Positions 1 to 6,916 of a stretch of DNA of 9,322 nt are shown here, piece by piece (position 1 is the stretch's first letter; each line of letters begins with the position of its first letter). Both the position numbers and the translations under genes were made by a program. The notes under the pieces were generated by a model. That model saw nothing but the letters and a program-made list of their open reading frames with translations. It was not told the DNA's origin and searched no databases. The stretch lies in NCBI GenBank assembly GCA_024278345.1, contig JAJRTK010000498.1, positions 1-9,322 on the forward strand. The letters run 5' to 3'. Source of the DNA: a bacterium (GTDB lineage: Bacteria > CSSED10-310 > JAJRTK01).

Positions 1-1614
1 GAGGTCGATCCAGTTTCCCTTGGCTTCGGTCGCGGAGTAGACGCGGTATCCGCCGGAGAAGTGGAGGAGCGCCCGGTCCCGGGCGGAGTGTTGCGGGAGG
101 GGGCCAAAGTGGATTTCGCTTTTGGACGTGCCATCCTTGCCGGTCTTGTGGAGAAGGAGGCGCTCCAAGCCCTCGCGGGTCTCCAGCATCCGGGCACGCT
201 TCTTGTCGTTCAGCAAGTGGGAGGCTTGCAGGGTCGCTTGCCCTGCATAAGGGAGGAAGTCGATGGAGAGGTCCGCCATGACGACGACGACCATCTTTCC
301 CTTCTTTTCGGCATGAAGCTCGTCGATGATGCCGTCGGCTGCGGTGTCCCAGGTGTCGCCCCCAAGATTGAAGACCAGGATCCGGTTTTCGTCGATGCCG
401 AAGGTGGTCCCATCGTACCAGCCGCTGCGGTCCGGAGCGTACCAGCTTTCCTTGATGGCGGTTTGCGTTGTGGTGGTTTCACCGTCCGGGACGAGGGTCC
501 CGTCGGGGAGATACTCGATTCCGATGAAAAGCTCCTCGAAACAGTCGGTGGTCTGTTTGCGGCGGTCCATGGGCCAGCCGGCTCGGGTCAGGTCGGAGCC
601 GGTGTGCCAGAACTGGACGTAGAGTTTGCGCCAGGTCTCCAGATCGAGCGTGGCATCTTGGCAGGTGGAGGTGGTGCCGACTTCGATCTTGCAGGTTTCG
701 CCGCCCCCCTGGCCGAGGTGGACCCGCAGGGCGGCCTTTCCGTTTTTGTCGGAGGTCAGGCTGCCCTTCCAGGTGCTCGTCTCCTGCTTGGGATTGCCCT
801 TCTCTTCGAGGGGGTGGCGTGGATCGACCGTGGCTTCCCGGGCGAGTTCTTCCTCGCCATTCTCTTCCGGACCCTTTCGCCGGATGGTCGGATTCTGGAA
901 GGTGACCTGGAACCACACGGTCTGGTTGGGGACGGGAAATCCGCCTTGATCGACCGTTTCCATCTGCAAATCGATGGTATTGCCGGTGAGGTTGACCCAA
1001 TGTTTGAGGGGGGCTTCGCCAGGGATGGGATCGATGATCCGGGCAACGGCGGGGGCGATTTCGTATCGGAAGTGGCGCTCCGGACCCAGGTTCTTCCCAT
1101 CAAGGTACTCCACCAGCCGCGCCGGGGCCTCCAGATCGATGGAGAAAGGGCCGGGCGTTGGGATGGCAAGACGGATTTCCCCACGATAGTCCATGGGAAA
1201 GGTCTTGACTTGATCGTCTTGAGAAAGCCGAAGGACGAAACCACCGGAAACGGTCAGTTGCCCGTCGATTTCGCGTTTGGCCACGACGTCGAGGAATTCT
1301 CGCCAGACAAACCACTCGTTGCCCAGAATGAAATTGAGGTCACCGATGAGGAAGCGGACGGTGAGCCGGTAGCTGTCTGCCTGGACATCTCCCACTTCTG
1401 GTGCTTCCAACTCCGCCACGAAGTCATCCTTCCCAAAGCGATGGCGGGTGATGTCTACTTCGATGGGATCAAGGTCGGTACGGGAGCCGTCGCTGTCGAT
1501 GCGGCAGAACTGGAATTGGGCCCGGGAGACGTCCGGCATTCCTCGGACCACACGGACGTTGACCTGGACTGGCGAGCCTTCGAAGATATGGGTGGAAGCA
1601 GGAGGGTTGGGCAT
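1..1614 (-). CDS. Partial paralogue of the neighbouring metallopeptidase-like protein (C-terminus beyond window)
   Basis: I translated this frame by hand: 538 codons run open from ATG at 1614 to the left edge, so the stop lies outside the window. It aligns colinearly with the 838-residue protein encoded at 2729-5245. Shared blocks include IFEG and GMP near the N-terminus, LDPI, SYRL, PGPFSI-LEAPARLV (about residues 155-170), NPTIR, EATVD-RH, ETWRK (326-330 here, 324-328 there), EYLPDGTL and RSGWY. By eye roughly half the positions match. The visible part is beta-rich with one Ig-like segment near 210-320 and has no signal peptide or membrane segment. The expected coiled coil and HExxH domain would need roughly 300 more residues past the edge, so catalysis cannot be judged. 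The start is set by alignment; only a weak AAGAG lies upstream (a TTG two codons earlier is possible). The gap to the upstream 349-residue gene is 46 bases, suggesting co-transcription. Confidence 0.9.
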   Translation of the reverse strand, partial: MPNPPASTHIFEGSPVQVNVRVVRGMPDVSRAQFQFCRIDSDGSRTDLDPIEVDITRHRFGKDDFVAELEAPEVGDVQADSYRLTVRFLIGDLNFILGNEWFVWREFLDVVAKREIDGQLTVSGGFVLRLSQDDQVKTFPMDYRGEIRLAIPTPGPFSIDLEAPARLVEYLDGKNLGPERHFRYEIAPAVARIIDPIPGEAPLKHWVNLTGNTIDLQMETVDQGGFPVPNQTVWFQVTFQNPTIRRKGPEENGEEELAREATVDPRHPLEEKGNPKQETSTWKGSLTSDKNGKAALRVHLGQGGGETCKIEVGTTSTCQDATLDLETWRKLYVQFWHTGSDLTRAGWPMDRRKQTTDCFEELFIGIEYLPDGTLVPDGETTTTQTAIKESWYAPDRSGWYDGTTFGIDENRILVFNLGGDTWDTAADGIIDELHAEKKGKMVVVVMADLSIDFLPYAGQATLQASHLLNDKKRARMLETREGLERLLLHKTGKDGTSKSEIHFGPLPQHSARDRALLHFSGGYRVYSATEAKGNWIDL

Positions 1615-1660
1615 CTTCAACTCTTGGGAGCGGTCGGGAACCGGTTCGGAAAGTGGCCGT

Positions 1661-2710
1661 TCATGGGCCTTCAAGAAGGCGCGGATTGACCCAGGCCATG
1701 AGGATGGGGTCCGACAGGCTCTTGCCTGCAACGGCGTGGACGGCGTAGGTCTGGAATCGGTCGATGGGAAGGGCTTGGCAGAGGTCTAGGCGGAAATGGC
1801 CGGTGACCAGGGGCTCCGGTTCATCTGGATCGATGGCATCGAAGCTAGGCGCCTTCATCTGGAGTAAAAGAGGAAGGCTAGATTCGTCGCCCATAAGAAG
1901 AATCCCTATCGGTAGAACGGCTGTGGGCCTGGGAAGATGGGGGCCGACAAACTCGGGATCAACAGGGGGAAGGCCCGTTTGGAATCGACCGGGCGCCGGA
2001 AGGTGAAAGCTCCCGTGGAGAAGAAGCTTGGCGTCGTCCGTTCCCACGGTGATGCGGGCACCCTTTAACCGGATTCCCGGTTCATCGGGGAGAGGCGGCG
2101 ATTCTGGCAGCTCGAAAGCGCAGAATCCCCACTCTCCCCAATCCGGATCGACTTCGGGAGAGGCTCGCACCGCTTGGCGTTTGCTCTCAAGAAAAACCGC
2201 AACTTCCGGATCGTGGACCTCGTTGCCCTCGATGCGCGTCACGACTTCGTTCGAGCGAAGGTTCCAAAGGATGACCCGTGAGCAGATTTCTCCCGCTTCC
2301 CAGGGGAACTCTGGAAACTGCCGGCGAAGATCGAGGCGGTAGGTGATTCCGCTCAGGTCTCCCTCTTCGGTCTCCAGCCTTTCATAGTCCACGGGCGTAG
2401 GCTTGTGATCATTTTCGAAAGCCCATTCAGCGAAGATTTCTCCGGAGTCGAGGCGGATTGTGAGGAGAGTGGCCTTGCCAAAAAACTCAAGAGCATTCAT
2501 TCTGCCCTCGACATCCATGCGCATCCCGATGTAATGAACGGTCTGGCTGGCAGCGGGATCGACGGTTCGAGGACCATCCAGGAGGATCCCCCGAAACTCC
2601 CGATCCATGAGCTCGAACTTCGTCTCCGTGGGGATGTCGAAGAGGGAAGGAAAATCGGCATCGGCAAAGCCAAGTGTCCCTTGGGGAAGGGTGCTGGTGG
2701 AGGGGGGCAT
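1661..2710 (-). CDS. Hypothetical protein, 349 aa, sandwiched between metallopeptidase-like paralogues
   Basis: I do not recognise the family. The protein is acidic, appears soluble and beta-rich, and has no signal peptide or membrane helix. It seems to have two halves. Residues 1-150 include FDIPTETKFELMDREF and a WAFENDHKP segment. From about 195 to the end there are alternating hydrophobic strands such as TAVLPIGILL and VTGHFRLDL. The start ATG is supported by AAGGAG nine bases upstream. The start lies only 18 bases after the stop of the 838-residue metallopeptidase-like gene, and the stop is 46 bases before the truncated paralogue, so all three are probably one transcript. Position suggests a partner of one or both large proteins, for example an adaptor, chaperone or immunity protein; nothing in the sequence decides between these. 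The small compact domain typical of many immunity proteins is not obvious at this length. Confidence 0.88.
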   Translation of the reverse strand: MPPSTSTLPQGTLGFADADFPSLFDIPTETKFELMDREFRGILLDGPRTVDPAASQTVHYIGMRMDVEGRMNALEFFGKATLLTIRLDSGEIFAEWAFENDHKPTPVDYERLETEEGDLSGITYRLDLRRQFPEFPWEAGEICSRVILWNLRSNEVVTRIEGNEVHDPEVAVFLESKRQAVRASPEVDPDWGEWGFCAFELPESPPLPDEPGIRLKGARITVGTDDAKLLLHGSFHLPAPGRFQTGLPPVDPEFVGPHLPRPTAVLPIGILLMGDESSLPLLLQMKAPSFDAIDPDEPEPLVTGHFRLDLCQALPIDRFQTYAVHAVAGKSLSDPILMAWVNPRLLEGP

Positions 2711-2719
2711 AGCCGTTCG

Positions 2720-2725
2720 CTCCTT
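2720..2725 (-). promoter_or_regulatory. Ribosome binding site of the 349-aa gene
   Basis: The minus strand reads AAGGAG, nine bases before the ATG at 2710. It lies in the short gap just after the TGA of the upstream metallopeptidase-like gene. This supports independent initiation of the downstream gene within a shared transcript. Confidence 0.7.
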
Positions 2726-2728
2726 GTC

Positions 2729-5245
2729 TCAAGGTTTGCTTTTGTCGCCGATCCAGATCTCCATCGCCTGGATGATCTTGGAACAGTGTTGGCAATAATC
2801 CGTGGGGGCTTTACTTGTGGAGCAGCCATACATGACGCACTTGAAACTCGAGCCTGACAGTTCCTTCCAAGAGTCGTAGGTCGATTGGCTGCAACCTTCG
2901 GCGCAGTGCGATCCAACTCCACCCCGTTTTGTATAGACACGGGGATGAAGGAGTTCTTTGCATCCTTGATCCGCGAAGAAGACCGTCTGCTTGGCCTTCG
3001 GGTTCGGGTGCGGCCCTTTGGCGTACCCAGGTAGCCGCACCACCATGGATTTGTTTCCTGTAGCCAGTGCGTAAACACTGGCAACCATTCCGATGGCATG
3101 TCCAAGCTCGTGGATGATGGTGGAGTTTGATTCCTTGGGCTTGCCTTTTTCGCCAAGAATAATGGACTGTTTGCCGTCGCTGATTCCTGCAGCCCAGCAG
3201 TCGTCGCAGAGCAACACGTCCCATCGAACCCGGACCGTGACTATCTTGGGATCCAACTGGCTTTTGAGATCGGAGACTTCCTTGGCTACGACCTTGTACT
3301 CATCGGTCTTCTGGTCAAGCTGCTTTTTGAGCTTTGCCTGTTCTTCGGTCAACCGAGTCCGTTTCTTTTCCGTCTCAGTATCCGCTGTCGGAGGCGGCAG
3401 TTTATCCAAGGGAATATCGACTTCAAACAGCTTCTTTTTGTTGATGTTTGAGCGTTCTCGGGTCAGCTTGATGAGGTTGTCGGATTTTGTGTCGAGCTGG
3501 CTGAACAGATCCTTCAGCTCCTTGGCCGCATCCTCCAAAAGGGTTTTCGCCGAGTCAGGGAGCAGGATTCGCAGGTGCCCCTTCACCGGCTTATCCCCCT
3601 CCTTCTCCTTCTTATCGTAGTCGATGACAATCTCTTTGGGATCGAGCGATGTCCAGTCTCCCTCTTTGGCGCCCAGATCGATCCGGACTTCCGCCTTGGC
3701 AAAGGAGGCCTTCTGGTACTTCTTGCTTCTGGGCAGTTTTCCAAAATGTTGCAGATCGTTTCTGGGGACCACTTCCTTCCCGGTTTTGTGGACAAGGAGC
3801 CGCTCCGCGCCCTTGTAGGTCTCCACCACCTTCTTTTTTTTCTGGGGATCGACGAAATCTTGGGTCTCAATGGCCGTTCTGGCTACATAAGGATGGTAAT
3901 CTACGCTGATGTCCGGCATGGCCACGATGACCAGCAGTCCCTCTTTCTTGGGATGCAGATCTTGCACGATTCCGTTGCAGACATTCTTCCACGTAGAGCC
4001 TCCAACGTTGAAGAGCAGGATCTCTTGCTCCTTCAGGCCGAAGTCCGATCCCGGATACCAACCGCTGCGATCCTCCGCGAACCAACTCTCCTTGATGGGC
4101 ACTGTCGTAGGCGACAGAGTCCCGTCTTTCGTCAAGGTGCCATCCGGCAGATATTCCGCCTCGATGAAGACTTTCGCCAGACTCTCCGTGCAGTAAGTCC
4201 GGTCTTTCAGAGGCCAGGCATCCGTAAGCTTCGAACCTGTGGACCAGTATTGAATGTAGATCTTCCTCCAGGTCTCGAAGGAAATGGCCGCATCTTCGAG
4301 GGTTTCCGTGGTGCCGAGCTTGATCTCGCAGCTCTCTCCACCTCCCTTGCCAAGGTGGATTTGGAGCACCCCTTTTCCCGTGTGATCCGTCGTCAGCACG
4401 CCTTTCCAGACGGTGTCGTTCCGCCCGATTCCCTCCTTTGTCGGGGCGTGGCGCTGGTCCACGGTCGCTTCCTTGGCAAACTCGTCGTCGCCGTTCAGCT
4501 CGGACCCCTTGCCGCGGATCGTTGGGTTCTTGAACTCCACCTGAAAGTAGACCTTTTGGTTACCTACTTTGGGAAAGCCCGCCAGGGCCACCGTCTCGAT
4601 TTCGAGCTCCACGGTATTGCTGTCGATGTTGACGTACCGCCGGAGGGCACCTCCAGCAGGAGCGACAATGCGAGCCTTCGCGGGAGCCACTTCATATTCG
4701 AAGCAGCGTTCGGCCCCTTTTTCCTTGCTATCCAGGTATTTCACCAGGCGTGCTGGCGCTTCGAGATTGATGGAAAAAGGACCCGGGGGCGCATCGAGCT
4801 GAATCTGGCATTTGCCGTTCATGGGAATCCTGTGGCCTTTGGGTTCCTCCTCCCCTTTGAAGAGAAGCAGAATCACATTGCCAGCGGTTGTCAGCTCCCC
4901 GTCGATCTTCCGTTTGGCCTCAATGGAAATATGGTCCCGCCAGACGTTCCATTGATCCGGAAGGTAGTATTCTTTTTTGCCAAGAACGAGCTTGACCGCA
5001 AGGCGATAGCTGGACGCCTTGGCTTCCCCCACCAAAGGAGCCTCAAATTCGGTCTTGAACTCGTTGGCGCCAAAGGTGTGCTTGGTGATCTTGACATCGA
5101 TGGGATCGAGATCTTGCAGTGTGCCATCCCGTTCGATGCGAATAAACTGGATCTTCGCCGTTTTGGCCTTGGGCATGCCTTTCGCTATTTTTATGCGAAC
5201 CGTGATTTTTGCCCCTTCGAAAATATTTTGTAAAACACCGCCCAT
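2729..5245 (-). CDS. Large putative zinc metallopeptidase with Ig-like region, coiled coil and Cys-rich C-terminus
   Basis: The protein has 838 residues from ATG 5245. A TTG at 5251 would add two residues, and GAGGAAAGAGAG lies just upstream, so either start is possible. There is no signal peptide or membrane helix. Layout by eye: beta-rich region 1-205; Ig-like segment about 210-315 (FQVEFKNPTIR, then a glycine-rich HLGKGGGESC turn); mixed region from ETWRK (324-328) to about 535; helical and coiled-coil region about 565-665; C-terminal domain about 670-838. The last holds HELGH at 712-716 followed by AIGM, the zinc-binding HExxH signature of zincin peptidases with the catalytic Glu at 713. 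It lacks the metzincin third His (HExxHxxGxxH); a later His780 in GSHC is a candidate third ligand. Cysteines occur as CDDC (680-683), C781/C785, C803/C808 and C818/C821, suggesting structural zinc or disulfides. A peptidase is likely; substrate unknown. The architecture and tandem paralogue suggest a delivered toxin or effector, by inference. Confidence 0.92.
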   Translation of the reverse strand: MGGVLQNIFEGAKITVRIKIAKGMPKAKTAKIQFIRIERDGTLQDLDPIDVKITKHTFGANEFKTEFEAPLVGEAKASSYRLAVKLVLGKKEYYLPDQWNVWRDHISIEAKRKIDGELTTAGNVILLLFKGEEEPKGHRIPMNGKCQIQLDAPPGPFSINLEAPARLVKYLDSKEKGAERCFEYEVAPAKARIVAPAGGALRRYVNIDSNTVELEIETVALAGFPKVGNQKVYFQVEFKNPTIRGKGSELNGDDEFAKEATVDQRHAPTKEGIGRNDTVWKGVLTTDHTGKGVLQIHLGKGGGESCEIKLGTTETLEDAAISFETWRKIYIQYWSTGSKLTDAWPLKDRTYCTESLAKVFIEAEYLPDGTLTKDGTLSPTTVPIKESWFAEDRSGWYPGSDFGLKEQEILLFNVGGSTWKNVCNGIVQDLHPKKEGLLVIVAMPDISVDYHPYVARTAIETQDFVDPQKKKKVVETYKGAERLLVHKTGKEVVPRNDLQHFGKLPRSKKYQKASFAKAEVRIDLGAKEGDWTSLDPKEIVIDYDKKEKEGDKPVKGHLRILLPDSAKTLLEDAAKELKDLFSQLDTKSDNLIKLTRERSNINKKKLFEVDIPLDKLPPPTADTETEKKRTRLTEEQAKLKKQLDQKTDEYKVVAKEVSDLKSQLDPKIVTVRVRWDVLLCDDCWAAGISDGKQSIILGEKGKPKESNSTIIHELGHAIGMVASVYALATGNKSMVVRLPGYAKGPHPNPKAKQTVFFADQGCKELLHPRVYTKRGGVGSHCAEGCSQSTYDSWKELSGSSFKCVMYGCSTSKAPTDYCQHCSKIIQAMEIWIGDKSKP

Positions 5246-5251
5246 GATCAA

Positions 5252-5493
5252 CGCTCTCTTTCCTCGGCTTGCGTTTTACCGACAACCCTTCCCGCCACAT
5301 CTGCCCAGGATACGCTCTTCCCACCAGGGCATAGTTGCCGCTAAGCCCTTTCTTCCATTTGTGTTGCGTTCCGCTCCCATCGGCGGCAGTCCGTCCACCG
5401 CTGGGAGCCATTTACGCCCCTATCATCCTCTTCCACCCTTGGCCGGAAGAATACCCACTGGAGCTCAATCCCCTGATCCCGGTCAAATCTCTC
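5252..5493. other. Intergenic gap between lipoprotein and metallopeptidase-like gene
   Basis: This 242-base stretch separates two co-directional genes. I see no convincing gene: short open frames on either strand run into neighbouring genes and have skewed composition. An imperfect hairpin lies at 5374-5407 (CTCCCA pairs with TGGGAG, and GCGG with CCGC, with a TCG bulge), but no T-run follows it on the minus strand, so it is not a clear intrinsic terminator. No good -35/-10 pair was found. The length leaves room for a separate promoter for the metallopeptidase-like block. Confidence 0.5.
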
Positions 5494-6888
5494 TCACGGG
5501 GGCGGGTTGGAGAGTGTCGCACGGGTACATCCCGTGAGGCCCACTCCGTCGGCGTAAGCCAGAATTCGGACGTCGCCCCGGTAGCTCGTCGTGGAAGGCA
5601 GGACGAATGAGGCGAGCGACTGGCCCACGCCGTCGCTCAGCGTTGCGTTGGAAAAATGGCCCACGACATTGCCGATGGCGTGCCGGTTGCACGGCGAGTC
5701 CTCGTCTTCCGGCCCGAACTCGTACGCCTGGTAAAAGACCTTCGTTCCCGCCGTGGGCGTGCCCACGTTTCGCACTAGTGTGGTGACTACGGTTGCCTGA
5801 GCATCGGGATCAAGAACGATCCGGACGGGATCGATCCGCACCTCAATCGCCTTGTCAGGAAGGGCCCGATAGAATGAAATCGCCTTCTCCTGGGTCTTGT
5901 TCTTGATGCTCGCGGAAATCCGCGCACTCCCGATCTGGGTGGGACTGACGAGTTCCGCCGTGGCCCTTGAATTTGCGGTCACCACCACCGTTTCGGCGTT
6001 GGAACCGGAGATGGCAAAGGTTCCCGCCGTCGTCGTGAACTCTACGACGGCATCCTCGGCGGGGATCTTGCTTGAAACCTTCACCGTGACGGGGCTCCTG
6101 GTGGCTCCATCCGCCGGCGCGGGATCCAAGGACCCCACGAACTTGATGATTTCATTGGCGTCTACGGCCTTGAATTCAACGGTTGTTTGGGTACTTACCC
6201 CGTTGACCGTTGCCGTGACCGCTGCGATTCCCACGTCGGTGGGGCTTGTCAAGTAGACGGTGATTTGCGAGTTGAAGCTTGCATCGACTTCCGCCTCCGC
6301 AGAGCCCGAGACCGTAAATGTCCCCGCCGTCGTCTTGAAGGTCACCTTCCGTTTGTCCGTGGGAAGGTCTTCGGCGATCCGCACCGTGAATGCCGACGTC
6401 GTGAAGCCATCGGCTGGAGCCGAGGATGGAGCCGCGACAAACCAGATGACATTGTTCGCCACCACCGGCGCGAAGTCGATTTCCAGCTTTTGGAGGACGA
6501 CCGGGACTCCGGCAACTTGCGCCTGGATCGTCACGTTCCCCATGTTCACGGAACTCCGAAGCACGACGTAAGCGTTGCCATCCGCGTCTGTGTCCACTGT
6601 AACGGTTTGGAGATCCTCCACCGGGTCAAAGCTGCCATCCGTCGTCGTGAAGACTACCGAGCGTCGGTCTTCCTCTGCGGCTGACAAAATTCGAGCCACA
6701 AACTGGAGCTCAGAGTAACCGTCCGCGGGAAGGCTCAACGCCCCCGTCACCGACTCCAGAACGAAAATCCCATCGAGATCCTCCGACGTCAGGACATAAT
6801 CGTTTTTTCGGTAGCATCCCGCCAATAGAACCAAACTGATTGCCAATACCAACCAACGGGATTTCCGATTCTCAACTGTTGGAACCAT
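5494..6888 (-). CDS. Lipoprotein with tandem bacterial Ig-like (Big_1/invasin-type) domains
   Basis: The protein has 464 residues from ATG 6888. That start is chosen over the in-frame ATG at 6948 because GGGGAGG sits six bases upstream and the resulting N-terminus is a classic lipoprotein signal. It has basic residues (NRKSR), a hydrophobic core, and lipobox LLAGC with Cys25 as the lipidated residue. Position +2 is Tyr, not Asp, which by the enterobacterial rule favours outer-membrane placement. The mature part has three related repeats of about 90 residues (near 50-139, 148-239 and 248-338), each with PADG, then an F-TT-G-F strand. Repeats two and three also share SPT-x-x-G exactly 100 residues apart. 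This pattern is typical of Big_1/invasin-like Ig folds, which act as rigid surface spacers or adhesive stalks. A fourth, more divergent beta domain (345-464) has two cysteines and may be the functional tip. The gene starts 28 bases after the upstream secreted-protein gene. Ligand unknown. Confidence 0.9.
   Translation of the reverse strand: MVPTVENRKSRWLVLAISLVLLAGCYRKNDYVLTSEDLDGIFVLESVTGALSLPADGYSELQFVARILSAAEEDRRSVVFTTTDGSFDPVEDLQTVTVDTDADGNAYVVLRSSVNMGNVTIQAQVAGVPVVLQKLEIDFAPVVANNVIWFVAAPSSAPADGFTTSAFTVRIAEDLPTDKRKVTFKTTAGTFTVSGSAEAEVDASFNSQITVYLTSPTDVGIAAVTATVNGVSTQTTVEFKAVDANEIIKFVGSLDPAPADGATRSPVTVKVSSKIPAEDAVVEFTTTAGTFAISGSNAETVVVTANSRATAELVSPTQIGSARISASIKNKTQEKAISFYRALPDKAIEVRIDPVRIVLDPDAQATVVTTLVRNVGTPTAGTKVFYQAYEFGPEDEDSPCNRHAIGNVVGHFSNATLSDGVGQSLASFVLPSTTSYRGDVRILAYADGVGLTGCTRATLSNPPP
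5875..6741 (-). repeat. Three protein-level Ig-like repeats within the lipoprotein gene
   Basis: The repeats are visible in translation, not as near-identical DNA. PADG occurs at residues 54, 158 and 258. The strand F-TT-G-F occurs at 80-87 (FTTTDGSF), 184-191 (FKTTAGTF) and 284-291 (FTTTAGTF). Repeats two and three are the closest pair, with a period of 100 residues. Repeat one is more diverged, so the array looks old rather than recently amplified. Confidence 0.8.
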
Positions 6889-6894
6889 GTTTGA

Positions 6895-6901
6895 CCTCCC
6901 C
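6895..6901 (-). promoter_or_regulatory. Strong Shine-Dalgarno deciding the lipoprotein start
   Basis: The minus strand reads GGGGAGG, six bases before the ATG at 6888. It selects this start over the in-frame ATG at 6948, which would put a hydrophilic 20-residue extension ahead of the lipoprotein signal and overlap the upstream gene. Confidence 0.85.
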
Positions 6902-6916
6902 AAACCTGGCCAGTTG

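Noticed and set aside
61-1689. A 542-codon open frame on the plus strand
   Set aside because: It is the exact antisense register of the truncated paralogue on the minus strand, whose translation aligns well with the 838-residue protein. The plus frame stays open because the real gene avoids TTA, CTA and TCA codons.
3834-3844. Run of eight A on the minus strand (Q-K-K-K-K) as a slippery frameshift or phase-variation site
   Set aside because: The frame is intact across it, the residues suit a lysine-rich loop, and no upstream Shine-Dalgarno-like stimulator was seen. The shifted frame gives an arginine-rich string with no recognisable fold.
3575-5233. A 552-codon open frame on the plus strand
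   Set aside because: It is antisense in the same codon register to the metallopeptidase-like gene. Its resemblance to the other long plus-strand frame simply mirrors the homology of the two minus-strand genes.
5374-5407. Hairpin as an intrinsic terminator after the lipoprotein gene
   Set aside because: The stem is interrupted by a bulge, the loop is eleven bases, and no T-run follows in the direction of transcription.
5043-5411. 122-codon minus-strand open frame overlapping the start of the metallopeptidase-like gene
   Set aside because: About half of it lies out of frame within the well-supported larger gene, and the rest is low-complexity intergenic translation.
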